Of a DNA stretch of 64,000 nt, positions 34,909-44,561 are shown in pieces; the stretch's first letter is position 1; every line of letters begins with the position of its first letter. The DNA is from Aquimarina amphilecti (lineage in GTDB: Bacteria > Bacteroidota > Bacteroidia > Flavobacteriales > Flavobacteriaceae): NCBI RefSeq assembly GCF_900109375.1, contig NZ_FOAB01000002.1:310001-374000 (forward strand), read 5' to 3'. A model generated the notes under the pieces. It saw only the letters and a program-made list of their open reading frames with translations. It had not been told where the DNA came from and searched no databases. Both the position numbers and the translations under genes were made by a program.

Positions 34909-37761
34909 ATGAAAACATATAGCTTAACTTTTTTACTATTACTCGGTAGTATTTCAATTTTTTCTCAACAATTAGCAACCTCTGCTGATGAAATTCAGAA
35001 AGGTTTATTACAAAAAACAAAACTCGAAAAATCGTCATTAGTAAAAAATGTTCCTTTTGAAAACATAGGACCATCAGTGATGAGTGGACGTGTAGTAGAC
35101 GTTGATGTAAATCCAGAAAATACTGCAGAATTTTATGTGGGTTATGCTTCTGGTGGCTTATGGTATACTACCAATAATGGAACAACCTTCGAACCAGTTC
35201 TAGATAATGCAGAAACGATTAATGTAGGTGATATTGCAGTAGATTGGAAAAAAGGAATTATCTGGGTAGGTACAGGAGAAAATAATTCTTCTAGATCATC
35301 ATATGCCGGAATTGGAATTCTAAAATCAACGGATAAAGGTAAAACATGGAAAAATGTTGGACTTATAGATTCTCATCATATTGGTAGAATCATACTAAAT
35401 CCATCTAATTCTGATGAGGTTATTATTGGTGTAACTGGTCATCTTTACTCTAATAATGAAGAGAGAGGAATATATAAAACTACCGATGGTGGTATAACTT
35501 GGAAAAAGACCTTATTTATTAATAACGAAACTGGGATTATTGATGTTGCTTATACTCCAGAAGACTTTAATACTATGTATGCAGCTGCTTGGGATAAGGA
35601 TCGTAAGGCTTGGAATTTTGAAGGTAATGGATCAGGTTCAGGAATTTATAAAAGTATAGATGCAGGTAACACTTGGAATAAAATTTCATTAGAAGGAAGC
35701 GGTTTTCCAACAGGAAATGGCGTTGGTAGAATTGGTTTGGCTGTTTTTGATTCTAATACTTTATATGCAGTGCACGATAGTCAATTTAGAAGAGATGGAA
35801 GTAAAAAAACGGAGAAGAGTTCTGGACTGACTAAAGATGATTTTAAGGCAATGTCCGTTGAAACTTTTTTGAGTTTAGAAGATAAAAAGTTAAACAGATA
35901 TTTAAAAACGAATGGATTTCAGGAAAAGTATCGTGCAGAAAATGTAAAGCAAATGGTACGTAGTGGTTCTGTAAAACCAATTGATTTAGCGAAGTATTTG
36001 GAAAATGCAAATGCTGCACTTTTTGATACGCCAGTGATTGGCGCAGAAGTTTATAGAAGTAATGATGGAGGAAAAACATGGAAAAAAACACATAAAGAAT
36101 ATCTAGATGATATTTTTTATAGTTATGGATATTATTTTGCTCAAATACAGGTTAACCCAACTAATAAAGATCATATTTATATCTCTGGAGTACCGATTTT
36201 AAAATCTAAGGATGGAGGAAAAACATATAAAAGTATTAGTGCAGCGAATGTTCATGCGGATCATCATTCGCTTTGGATAAATCCTAAGAACCCAAACCAC
36301 CTTATTAATGGAAATGATGGAGGTGTTAACATTACGTATGATGATGGAGAGAATTGGATTAAAGCTAATCAACCAAGTGTAGGGCAGTTTTATGCTATTA
36401 ATGTAGATAATGAGAAACCTTATAATGTATATGGAGGATTACAGGATAATGGAGTTTGGGTAGGTTCCGTTAATGCAAAAGAAAACGTTTCTTGGCATCA
36501 AAGCGGACATTATCCTTGGGAAAGTATTATGGGAGGCGATGGAATGCAAGTCCAAATTGACAATCGAAATAGTAATGTTGTATATACTGGTTTTCAGTTT
36601 GGAAATTATTTTAGACTAAATCGTGCTACAGATGAACAAACGTATATTCAGCCAAAGCACGAATTAGGAGAATCGCCATATCGATTTAATTGGCAAACAC
36701 CTATCTTATTATCTCCGCATAATCAGGATATTTTGTATTTAGGAGGAAATAAGTTGATGCGATCTATGAACCAAGGAGATGAGTGGTCAGCTATTTCTGG
36801 GGATTTAACTAATGGAGGTAAAAAAGGAAATGTAGCATATGGAACATTGACTTCTGTTTCTGAATCTGTATTTCAGTTTGGATTAATATATACAGGAAGT
36901 GATGATGGTCTTGTATATGTTACTAAAAATGCTGGAGGAAATTGGAATAAAATTTCTAATAGCTTTCCAGCAGATTTATGGGTATCTAGAGTTGTAGCTT
37001 CTATGCACAAAAAAGAACGTGTTTATGTAAGTTTAAATGGATATAGATCGGATAATTTCAATGCATATGTATATATGAGTGATGATTATGGTCAAAGTTG
37101 GAAGAACATAGGAAAAGAATTGCCAATATCAGCTATTAATGTGATTACAGAAGATCCTAAAAACGAAAATATTTTATATATAGGATCCGATAATGGAGCT
37201 TATGTATCATTAGATAAAGGAAAAACTTGGCAAGTCTTTTCTAAAGGAATACCTAATGTTGCTGTTCACGATATAGTTGTACAATCAGAAGCTAATGATC
37301 TTTTATTAGGAACTCATGGTAGGAGTATTTATAAAACTAATATAGAGCCATTACAAAATCTTAATTCGGAAGTCTTAGATTCTGGATTACATTTATATAC
37401 AATGAACTCGATAAAAGCCTCTCCTCGCTGGGGAAGCTCGTGGAGCAAATGGTTAGAAGCTTATGAGCCTTCTACTACTGTAAAATATTACGCAAAAACT
37501 TCAGGAACAGTTACGGTTAAAATTACTACAGAAAGTGAGAAAACGCTTCAAGAATTTTCTTCTAGTTCGGATAGAGGATTAAATTATGTGGAGTATGATC
37601 TTACCATTTCTGAAAAAGGAAGAAAAGCTTTATTAAAGGAGTTTCCAGATGAAGATATATCTAAAAAGAAAAACGGGAAATATTATATTCCTGTAGGAAA
37701 ATATGAGATTACTATTTCTAATGGAAAGCAAATAGAAAAAGTACCTTTTGAAGTAAAATAA
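34909..37761 (+). CDS. Secreted BNR/sortilin-like repeat protein
   Basis: Secreted protein of 950 residues with a signal peptide ending near IFSQ (about 20). Many BNR/Asp-box motifs of the S-x-D-x-G-x-T-W type are seen (STDKGKTWKN, TTDGGITWKK, SIDAGNTWNK, SNDGGKTWKK, SKDGGKTYKS, SMNQGDEW, SLDKGKTW), forming VPS10/sortilin-like propellers. Proteins like this are often labelled glycosyl hydrolases, but no sialidase arginine triad was identified. There is no T9SS domain at the C-terminus, which ends in a small beta domain. A weak TTG-N19-TACTTTCA promoter at 34858-34887 may drive it. Confidence 0.85.
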   Translation: MKTYSLTFLLLLGSISIFSQQLATSADEIQKGLLQKTKLEKSSLVKNVPFENIGPSVMSGRVVDVDVNPENTAEFYVGYASGGLWYTTNNGTTFEPVLDNAETINVGDIAVDWKKGIIWVGTGENNSSRSSYAGIGILKSTDKGKTWKNVGLIDSHHIGRIILNPSNSDEVIIGVTGHLYSNNEERGIYKTTDGGITWKKTLFINNETGIIDVAYTPEDFNTMYAAAWDKDRKAWNFEGNGSGSGIYKSIDAGNTWNKISLEGSGFPTGNGVGRIGLAVFDSNTLYAVHDSQFRRDGSKKTEKSSGLTKDDFKAMSVETFLSLEDKKLNRYLKTNGFQEKYRAENVKQMVRSGSVKPIDLAKYLENANAALFDTPVIGAEVYRSNDGGKTWKKTHKEYLDDIFYSYGYYFAQIQVNPTNKDHIYISGVPILKSKDGGKTYKSISAANVHADHHSLWINPKNPNHLINGNDGGVNITYDDGENWIKANQPSVGQFYAINVDNEKPYNVYGGLQDNGVWVGSVNAKENVSWHQSGHYPWESIMGGDGMQVQIDNRNSNVVYTGFQFGNYFRLNRATDEQTYIQPKHELGESPYRFNWQTPILLSPHNQDILYLGGNKLMRSMNQGDEWSAISGDLTNGGKKGNVAYGTLTSVSESVFQFGLIYTGSDDGLVYVTKNAGGNWNKISNSFPADLWVSRVVASMHKKERVYVSLNGYRSDNFNAYVYMSDDYGQSWKNIGKELPISAINVITEDPKNENILYIGSDNGAYVSLDKGKTWQVFSKGIPNVAVHDIVVQSEANDLLLGTHGRSIYKTNIEPLQNLNSEVLDSGLHLYTMNSIKASPRWGSSWSKWLEAYEPSTTVKYYAKTSGTVTVKITTESEKTLQEFSSSSDRGLNYVEYDLTISEKGRKALLKEFPDEDISKKKNGKYYIPVGKYEITISNGKQIEKVPFEVK

Positions 37762-37859
37762 AGCATAAACTTGGATTTATTACGGATAGGATTTATATTC
37801 ACATGTATAAAAGCAATTAACTTTTTATTGCTTTAGATAAAAGTTTATTAACCAACGTA

Positions 37860-38969
37860 ATGAAAATTAACCTGTATAATGCGGCAATCTTTTTTGCATG
37901 CATGGCAATCGTTGCTATCGCATTATGGAGGTTTTATGCATATTGGAAAAAGGATAATCAATCCAAGTATTTCAATAAATTTTTAAGGTCCAAAGATCTT
38001 GGTAATACTTCAAAAGCTAAAGAATCTGAAGAAGAAGCTGTTCAAAAAGCAATTCAGAATTTTAGAATGTCTGGATTAAATCATATGTTTTCTGAAGAAG
38101 AGTTAGAACTGATTCATTATGATAAGCCTTCTCAGATTACTGGAATACTAAGTTATTTTTCTACATCTTTATTCGACAAAGATAAATTAGATGATGTATT
38201 ATGGGATATTGTAGAGAATTGTATTGCTTATTTACAGTTAGAAGATTGTATCATATATATATTAGATGATTCGAAAAAAGCATTGATTCAAAAAGCAGCA
38301 TTTGGGAATAAAAATCAAGGAGAACGCAGGATATTAAGTCCAATAGAAATTTCTTTAGGTCAAGGAATCGTGGGGCAGGTTGCACAATCTGGAGATTATG
38401 AATGTGTTTACAATGTTACATATGACGAAAGATATGTAGTAGATGATATTAGTCGTAGTTCGGAGTTAGCGGTTCCAATTATTATTGATGATAAAGTAGT
38501 AGGAGTTTTAGATTCGGAACATTCACAAGAAGGATTTTTTAATGAACATCATATTCTATTATTTCAACTAATTGCTAAACTTACAGCTAAGAAACTAGCA
38601 CAGATTAATATTAAAAACACCACGAACATAACAGACGACAATTTGTATTTTAAGGAGCTTGATTTTTTAATGAAAGAAGCTAAAATTTATAGAGATTCTA
38701 GTTTAGGATTAGAAGGAATCTCCAAAATGCTGAAAATTAGCAGCAACTATTTATCTCAAATGCTTGCTGGTCTTAGAGGATCTAATTTTTCAGATTATGT
38801 AAATAGCTTTCGAGTTGAAGATGCTAAATCTAAACTTAAGAATCCTAAATTCGCAAACTATACCACACTAGCTATTGGTTTAGAATCTGGTTTTAATTCT
38901 AAGTCAACTTTTTATAACGCTTTTAAAAAGTATACAGGTGTATCTCCAAAAGAATATAGGCAATCCTAA
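37860..38969 (+). CDS. Membrane-anchored GAF-AraC regulator (copy 1)
   Basis: Predicted transcription regulator of 369 residues. One N-terminal membrane helix (about 8-26) is followed by a charged linker. The GAF-like sensor domain (about 90-255) has VLWDIVENCIAYLQLEDCIIYIL and the terminal VVGVLDSEHSQEGFF motif. The C-terminal AraC/XylS helix-turn-helix pair (about 285-369) has SSNYLSQMLAGLRG and LESGFNSKSTFYNAFKKYTGVSPKEYR. It has a close paralogue at 43182-44432 with the same architecture, and the hybrid two-component regulator gene lies between them. Ligand and targets are unknown; membrane tethering of an AraC regulator is unusual. Confidence 0.88.
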   Translation: MKINLYNAAIFFACMAIVAIALWRFYAYWKKDNQSKYFNKFLRSKDLGNTSKAKESEEEAVQKAIQNFRMSGLNHMFSEEELELIHYDKPSQITGILSYFSTSLFDKDKLDDVLWDIVENCIAYLQLEDCIIYILDDSKKALIQKAAFGNKNQGERRILSPIEISLGQGIVGQVAQSGDYECVYNVTYDERYVVDDISRSSELAVPIIIDDKVVGVLDSEHSQEGFFNEHHILLFQLIAKLTAKKLAQINIKNTTNITDDNLYFKELDFLMKEAKIYRDSSLGLEGISKMLKISSNYLSQMLAGLRGSNFSDYVNSFRVEDAKSKLKNPKFANYTTLAIGLESGFNSKSTFYNAFKKYTGVSPKEYRQS

Positions 38970-39100
38970 TAGTAGATTCAATGATTTAGAAATACTTACT
39001 AAATTTTTTAAGATAAGATATTGTAAAAAAAGTTGTTCTTTTACAGAAAGGGAAAGTAATTTTATATCTCAATTACACTGTGTTATACCTATAGTAACTA

Positions 39101-42100
39101 ATGAAATGCATTTATAAATTAATAGCGCTTAATGTTTGCTTTCTGCTATCTTGCTTTAATATTTCAGGACAAGAAGATGTTACTTATAATGTTAAATCAT
39201 ATAATGTTTTTAACGGGTTGTCTAATAATTGGGTTTCTGATATATTCCAAGATGAAGATGGTTTTATGTGGTTTGCGACACAATATGGACTTAATAGATT
39301 TGATGGTCAGTCATATAAAAAGTATACATATACATCCAAAAAAAACAAAGGTCTAACAGCTAATTGGGTAAGGTCAATTCTACAGCTAAGCGATGGTAAA
39401 ATTTATACAGGTACTTTAGGAGGAGGAATAGATATTTTGGATCCACATAGTGGAGTATTCGAAAATCTGGAGAAATTAGAGGGTAAGAAAGACATATTAA
39501 TGGTCAATAATTTGATCAAATATGGAAAAGATAATTTATGGATATCTTCTACAAGTGGTGCTTATAAGTATATTCCCAAAAGACAAACATTAAAACGGAT
39601 TTATAATAAGAGGTCATCAAATATTTCAGTACTTAATGATGGAAGTTCGTTAATTGCGAGTAAAGAAGGGTTATTTGAGGTAACGGATACTATTACTAAA
39701 AAATTAGAGCTCTTTAGTGGAAGAAGTATTTCTAATATTCTTACACTATCTAATAATAAGACATTAGTATATATTGCTAATGAGTTATATAGCATAGAGA
39801 AAAAAAATGATCAATGGATAGAGGAGAGAATAAATTTTGATAGCTCTTATATAAGCAATCCATCGGATAAATCGTTTCTTTTTCAAGATAATAGAGATTG
39901 GGTTTGGCTAGCAGCGGGAAAAAATATATGGAAATTTTCTCCAGATTTTGAAACACAAATTGTACTTGATGCGCAGGATTTATTGGGATATGATTTTTCA
40001 AAACGCTTAAGATTACTTTGCATTTTTCAGGATAGGGATGATAATTTTTGGATAGGGACCAATGCGGGTGCTTTTCAACTTATAGAGAATAAACCTTTTA
40101 AACATCCAATTCTAGGAGCAATTGGAAATGTTAGAGAGATTGTAGAATGTCAAGGCAAAATGTGGTTTACATTACCTGATGGATTGTATACTTGGGATAA
40201 GGCTAAAGGAACAGGATTAAAAAAGGTTGTTGATCATAAAATGACGTCCTTGGTATGTGCATCTAATGGTTCCGTTTATGGATTATTTAAAAATGAATCT
40301 ATTGGAATTTTGAAAATAAATGCCAAAACAGATAATATAGTTGAGCAATTTTTTGAATCTAAGAGCATGCCAGATAATCCTTGGAGAATAATTGAAGATG
40401 CAAATAAGCGCTTGTGGATTATTCAATGGGATCATATTATGGTTTATGATATAACCGATGGTAGTAATTTTAGATTTAAGGTTACTAATAATAATATAGC
40501 TATTGTCGATATGCTTTTAGATAAAGATGATACTATATGGTTGGCTACTATAAGTGGAGGGTTACTAAAGTTTTCTGACGCTAGTAATATAACAAAATCT
40601 TCTGACCATAATTTTAAACGTTTTTTACATAATGAAAATGATCTTAATAGTATTAGTTCTAATTTAGTTATGTCTTTACACCAAACAAATGATGGAGTAT
40701 TATGGATAGGAACTGATGGTGGCTTAAATCGAATGGATATTGAAGAAGAAAAGTTTACTCGATATATGAGGGATGATCAGATGCCAGATGATAAAATACT
40801 AAATATCACTAGTGATAAGAAAGGAGTGTTGTGGTTGAGTACAATAAGTCATGGGGTTACTTCATTTGATCCTGCAACTAATGAATTTAATACATATACA
40901 GTCGAGGATGGTTTGCATGATAACTCCATGTTATTGAGTTCTATTTACCAAGATGATGACGGATATGTTTGGATGGGAAGTGAAAGAGGTATGAACTATT
41001 TTCATCCAGAGGACGTAGAGGTTACCTCAGATTATAGACCTAATTTGGTTTGGTCATCCTATACAAAGCATCGCAAAGACACAGTGATTACAAGACATTT
41101 TCCAAATAAATTAAATGATGTTATTAAGGTAGGTCCCGAAGATCAAAATGTTAGTTTTCAATTTTTAGCTTTAACTTTTAAAGAACCTAAAAATGTTAGG
41201 TATCAATTTTGGTTAGATGGATTTCATAATGACTGGTTACCATTACAAGAGAAAGGGTTAATTACACTATCGTATTTGCCCAAAGGGAAATACAAATTGT
41301 ATGTTAGAGCATCTAGTTCAGAAAATAAATGGGAAGTAGTACATGAACCAATATCTATTTTAGTATTGCCTCCTTGGTATAAAACTAATTTAGCGTATAT
41401 ACTATATGGTTTATCTTTATTACTGTTGATTTTTTCTTTTTATAAAATCCAATTAAGAAGAAAAATAGCTGAAACAGAGAAAGAGCATGTTTCTAGTTTG
41501 GCTGAGGTTAAAACACGATGGTTTAATCAGATTGCCCATGAGTTTAGAACACCTCTTACGGTTATTTTGGGAGCTGTAGATCAGATAAGAACTAGGTCCA
41601 TAAAAGAAGGCTTAACAAAAGAAGACAGGCATTTACATCAAATCCAAAACCAGGCAAATCATTTGTCGAATCAGGTACATCAAATTTTGGAAATTGCACA
41701 GATGCAAGAAGATCAATTGGAAGTTGATGAACAAGCAGGAGATTTTATTTCTTTTCAGAAATATCTTTTGTATTCATTTAAATCTCTTGCTGAGGAAAAA
41801 GAAATTTCACTTACATTTTCTAGCAATCAAGAAGAATTATTAATTTATTATGACGACGATAAGTGGAGAAAAATCACTACTAACTTAGTTTCTAATGCTA
41901 TTAAATATAATAAAATTGGAGGAGAAGTTTCTTTACAAATTAAATGTATTGAAGATGAAGAAAGTTCTATGATCAATGTTATTGTAAAAGATTCTGGGAT
42001 TGGGATTTCTTCTGACTTTATAAAAATTCTATATGACCCTTTTACTAGATCTCAAACAGAAAATCAAAATGGTGTAGGGCTTGGATTAACATTAACCAAA

Positions 42101-42979
42101 GAACTAGTAGAGTTGATGAAAGGTATTATTAAAGTAGAAAGTAAAGAAGGGTTGGGGACTGTTTTTACTATTAGTGTGCCTGTAATTAATGCTCCAGAAG
42201 TTAAGAACCCTGAGGACTCTATTATTTCTGAAGAATCATCTTTGCCAATTATATTAGTAGCAGAAGATCATAAAGAAGTACAAGAATATATTCAATTTTG
42301 TTTGGCATCAAGTTATAAAGTTATTTTGGCAAGTAATGGACAAGAAGCTTGGGATTTATGCCAAAAACATCTTCCTGACCTGGTAATCTCTGATATTATG
42401 ATGCCTAAATGGGATGGGATTAAATTAGGAACGATGATTAGAGAAGATATAGCTACCAATCATATCCCGCTTATTTTTTTAACAGCTAAGGCTAATCAAA
42501 ATAGTCAAATCGAAGGTTTAAAAATTGGTGCCGATGCGTATTTAGCAAAACCGTTTGATAGAGAGGAATTGTTGATTAGAGTAAATCACCTCATAGAAAC
42601 GAGAAAAACACTTAGAAAAAAATACAATCAAGAAGATGTAGGGAATGTATCCGAAAACCAGGTAATAGATAATTTTATACAATCGGTTATAAACAGTATT
42701 AAAAATCATATGGATAATGATGAGTTTAGTGTACCATTATTAGCAGAAGAATTACATATGAGTAGAGTTCATTTATTTAGAAAAATTAAAAATCTTACTG
42801 GTATGTCTCCTACTAAGTTTATTCGAAAAGTTAGGTTACAACATGCTCGTGATTTATTAAGAAATAATGAGTATACGATTGCAGAGATTGCGTATCAAAC
42901 AGGGTTTAAAGATCCTGCTTATTTCAGTAGAGTTTATGTAGAGGAATTTGGAAAACCACCTTCAGAATCAAGAAAGTAA
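39101..42979 (+). CDS. Hybrid two-component system regulator (HTCS)
   Basis: One-protein phosphorelay of 1292 residues, the HTCS type of Bacteroidota. The signal peptide (1-23) is followed by about ten two-component-regulator propeller repeats in the periplasm (DGFMWFATQYGLNRFDG and similar). A Y_Y_Y domain lies at about 690-755, and a membrane helix at about 762-782. The kinase has His813 in FNQIAHEFRTPL and DSGIGI/GVGLGL ATP boxes. The receiver has Asp1098 in VISDIMMPKWDG. The C-terminus is an AraC helix-turn-helix. HTCSs usually sense glycans and activate neighbouring utilisation genes, but no SusCD or glycosidase genes are close. Confidence 0.95.
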   Translation: MKCIYKLIALNVCFLLSCFNISGQEDVTYNVKSYNVFNGLSNNWVSDIFQDEDGFMWFATQYGLNRFDGQSYKKYTYTSKKNKGLTANWVRSILQLSDGKIYTGTLGGGIDILDPHSGVFENLEKLEGKKDILMVNNLIKYGKDNLWISSTSGAYKYIPKRQTLKRIYNKRSSNISVLNDGSSLIASKEGLFEVTDTITKKLELFSGRSISNILTLSNNKTLVYIANELYSIEKKNDQWIEERINFDSSYISNPSDKSFLFQDNRDWVWLAAGKNIWKFSPDFETQIVLDAQDLLGYDFSKRLRLLCIFQDRDDNFWIGTNAGAFQLIENKPFKHPILGAIGNVREIVECQGKMWFTLPDGLYTWDKAKGTGLKKVVDHKMTSLVCASNGSVYGLFKNESIGILKINAKTDNIVEQFFESKSMPDNPWRIIEDANKRLWIIQWDHIMVYDITDGSNFRFKVTNNNIAIVDMLLDKDDTIWLATISGGLLKFSDASNITKSSDHNFKRFLHNENDLNSISSNLVMSLHQTNDGVLWIGTDGGLNRMDIEEEKFTRYMRDDQMPDDKILNITSDKKGVLWLSTISHGVTSFDPATNEFNTYTVEDGLHDNSMLLSSIYQDDDGYVWMGSERGMNYFHPEDVEVTSDYRPNLVWSSYTKHRKDTVITRHFPNKLNDVIKVGPEDQNVSFQFLALTFKEPKNVRYQFWLDGFHNDWLPLQEKGLITLSYLPKGKYKLYVRASSSENKWEVVHEPISILVLPPWYKTNLAYILYGLSLLLLIFSFYKIQLRRKIAETEKEHVSSLAEVKTRWFNQIAHEFRTPLTVILGAVDQIRTRSIKEGLTKEDRHLHQIQNQANHLSNQVHQILEIAQMQEDQLEVDEQAGDFISFQKYLLYSFKSLAEEKEISLTFSSNQEELLIYYDDDKWRKITTNLVSNAIKYNKIGGEVSLQIKCIEDEESSMINVIVKDSGIGISSDFIKILYDPFTRSQTENQNGVGLGLTLTKELVELMKGIIKVESKEGLGTVFTISVPVINAPEVKNPEDSIISEESSLPIILVAEDHKEVQEYIQFCLASSYKVILASNGQEAWDLCQKHLPDLVISDIMMPKWDGIKLGTMIREDIATNHIPLIFLTAKANQNSQIEGLKIGADAYLAKPFDREELLIRVNHLIETRKTLRKKYNQEDVGNVSENQVIDNFIQSVINSIKNHMDNDEFSVPLLAEELHMSRVHLFRKIKNLTGMSPTKFIRKVRLQHARDLLRNNEYTIAEIAYQTGFKDPAYFSRVYVEEFGKPPSESRK

Positions 42980-43018
42980 ACCACAAAACTTCAGTGTTTA
43001 CAGTAGATAATCCATTCA

Positions 43019-43055
43019 TGTAACTGTAGTACAAGCATTCGTAACGACAGTACAA
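43019..43055. repeat. 21-bp-period direct repeat upstream of GAF-AraC copy 2
   Basis: TGTAACTGTAGTACAA (43019-43034) and CGTAACGACAGTACAA (43040-43055) match at 12 of 16 positions with a period of 21 bp. Spacing of two helical turns is typical for AraC or LytTR binding sites. They lie about 100 bp upstream of the probable -7 box of the 43182 gene. Confidence 0.5.
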
Positions 43056-43152
43056 CAGAACATTTAATTCTTGTTTTACCTTGCTTTTGTAATTGAAAGC
43101 AATCAATTCCTGTTTGAATAATATAGCCACTTTTTTTGTGACTTAATTCAAG

Positions 43153-43160
43153 CAGTTTTG
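43153..43160 (+). promoter_or_regulatory. Probable -7 box of GAF-AraC copy 2
   Basis: CAGTTTTG matches TAnnTTTG at all but the first base and lies 21 bp before the ATG at 43182. It overlaps an in-frame TTG that could otherwise be taken as the start. Confidence 0.45.
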
Positions 43161-43181
43161 GTAAGGACAAAAAAAATCAAA

Positions 43182-44432
43182 ATGGACATTAAGAAAAAAT
43201 TAGGCAATAGTACTGCCGAAGAAATCACTCGTAAGGTTATAATAATATGTATATCATTTGTTGTAATTGCTGTTATGATATCGATATTAGATCGTAATTC
43301 AATATCACTAAGTCGTCTATATACGGAATTAAACATTTGGTGTATTCTAATCACGTCCCTTCTTTTTTTATTTTTTGAGACTAAAGAAACATCAGAATTA
43401 TTATTAAACGAACCTTTTACTATTTCTTTTGATAAGAATAGTGCTTTAAATCTTCAGAAAACTAAAAAGAAAGTATATTCTAAAAAAGAAAACAAACCAA
43501 CACATAAAAGTACCAGTAGATTATCAATTCCTTATCTTGATGAGGTCTTCGATGAATTTGAAGATGATTATTTACAGAATGCGCCAATTCAAACAATTGC
43601 TATCCTAAGTTATTTTGCGACATCACTTTTTGAAAAAAATAATGTAAACGATGTACTCTGGGATATTGTAGAAAACTGTATTTCTCATCTTTATCTAGAA
43701 GACTGTGTTATTTATATGTTGGACAAAGAAAAAGAGTATTTGATTCAAAAAGCAGCTTTCGGAAATAAAAATAATGGAGAGAAGAAGATTGTTAGTCCGA
43801 TAAAAATTAAGATAGGAGATGGTATCGTCGGAAATGTTGCAAAAAAACAACGTTATCAACGTATTAATGATGTAAGTAAAAACAAAGCTTATATTGTTGA
43901 TGATGACTCTAGAATGTCCGAATTATCAGTGCCAATATGTATCGAAGGGAACATTATAGGTGTATTAGATTCTGAACATTCAGAAAAGAATTTTTTTACT
44001 AATGAACATGTATTCTTATTCCACTTAATAGCGAAACTAACCGAAAAAAAGTTAAAGCAAATCTGTGGTAACAATACTAGCTGTCATATAACAAATGATA
44101 ATACATATTATAAGGAGCTTGAATTCTTAATGAAGGAAGCAAAAATATATAGAGACTCTAATTTAGGTTTAGACAGCGTAGCAAATAAATTAAAAATTAG
44201 CAGTAACTATTTGTCTCAATTAGTTAATAAATTAACCGGAAAAAATTTCGCAGATTATATAAATACGTTTAGAGTAGAAGATGCTAAATTAAAATTGAGG
44301 AATTCCAATTTTATAAATTATACTATCGTTGGTATTGCTTTAGAGTCTGGTTTTAACTCTAAATCAACATTTTATAGTTCGTTTAAAAAAATAACCGGGA
44401 TTTCCCCTAGTATTTATAGAAAAACTGGTTGA
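43182..44432 (+). CDS. Membrane-anchored GAF-AraC regulator (copy 2)
   Basis: Paralogue of the 37860-38969 product with the same order of parts: hydrophobic N-terminal helices, linker, GAF-like domain and AraC helix-turn-helix pair. It has 416 residues from the ATG at 43182; a TTG eight codons earlier overlaps the -7 box and is rejected. Long shared stretches include VLWDIVENCI, LIQKAAFGNKN, the VGxVA region, SELSVPI, GVLDSEHS and LESGFNSKSTFY. It seems to have two membrane helices where copy 1 has one. It ends 5 bp before the first copy of the 31-bp dyad at 44438, making it a prime candidate for the factor that binds it (inference). Confidence 0.88.
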   Translation: MDIKKKLGNSTAEEITRKVIIICISFVVIAVMISILDRNSISLSRLYTELNIWCILITSLLFLFFETKETSELLLNEPFTISFDKNSALNLQKTKKKVYSKKENKPTHKSTSRLSIPYLDEVFDEFEDDYLQNAPIQTIAILSYFATSLFEKNNVNDVLWDIVENCISHLYLEDCVIYMLDKEKEYLIQKAAFGNKNNGEKKIVSPIKIKIGDGIVGNVAKKQRYQRINDVSKNKAYIVDDDSRMSELSVPICIEGNIIGVLDSEHSEKNFFTNEHVFLFHLIAKLTEKKLKQICGNNTSCHITNDNTYYKELEFLMKEAKIYRDSNLGLDSVANKLKISSNYLSQLVNKLTGKNFADYINTFRVEDAKLKLRNSNFINYTIVGIALESGFNSKSTFYSSFKKITGISPSIYRKTG

Positions 44433-44437
44433 AAATG

Positions 44438-44498
44438 TCCGGATTCTTTGAAATTCAAACTTTCCGGATACTTCTTGTATTAAACTGATCTACATTTA
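44438..44498 (+). promoter_or_regulatory. 31-bp dyad operator and promoter, copy 1
   Basis: The dyad at 44438-44468 has perfect outer arms TCCGGA/TCCGGA and core TTTGAAATTCAAA. A 22-bp spacer leads to the -7 box TACATTTA (44491-44498; last base differs from TAnnTTTG). It drives the W/GG-repeat lipoprotein gene, whose ATG at 44562 leaves a leader of about 57 nt, longer than in the other four copies. Confidence 0.75.
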
Positions 44499-44561
44499 TT
44501 GTCCAGAGTATGTTATAGTTCATTCTGATAAAGATGCTTTAAACACTTTTGGACAATAATT

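Noticed and set aside
37810-37834. Terminator after the BNR protein gene
   Set aside because: The 8-bp stem is AT-rich and lacks a T-run, so it is too weak to support.
39101-42979. HTCS as part of a polysaccharide utilisation locus
   Set aside because: No SusC/SusD or glycosidase genes are seen nearby; the BNR protein at 34909 lacks identified catalytic residues.
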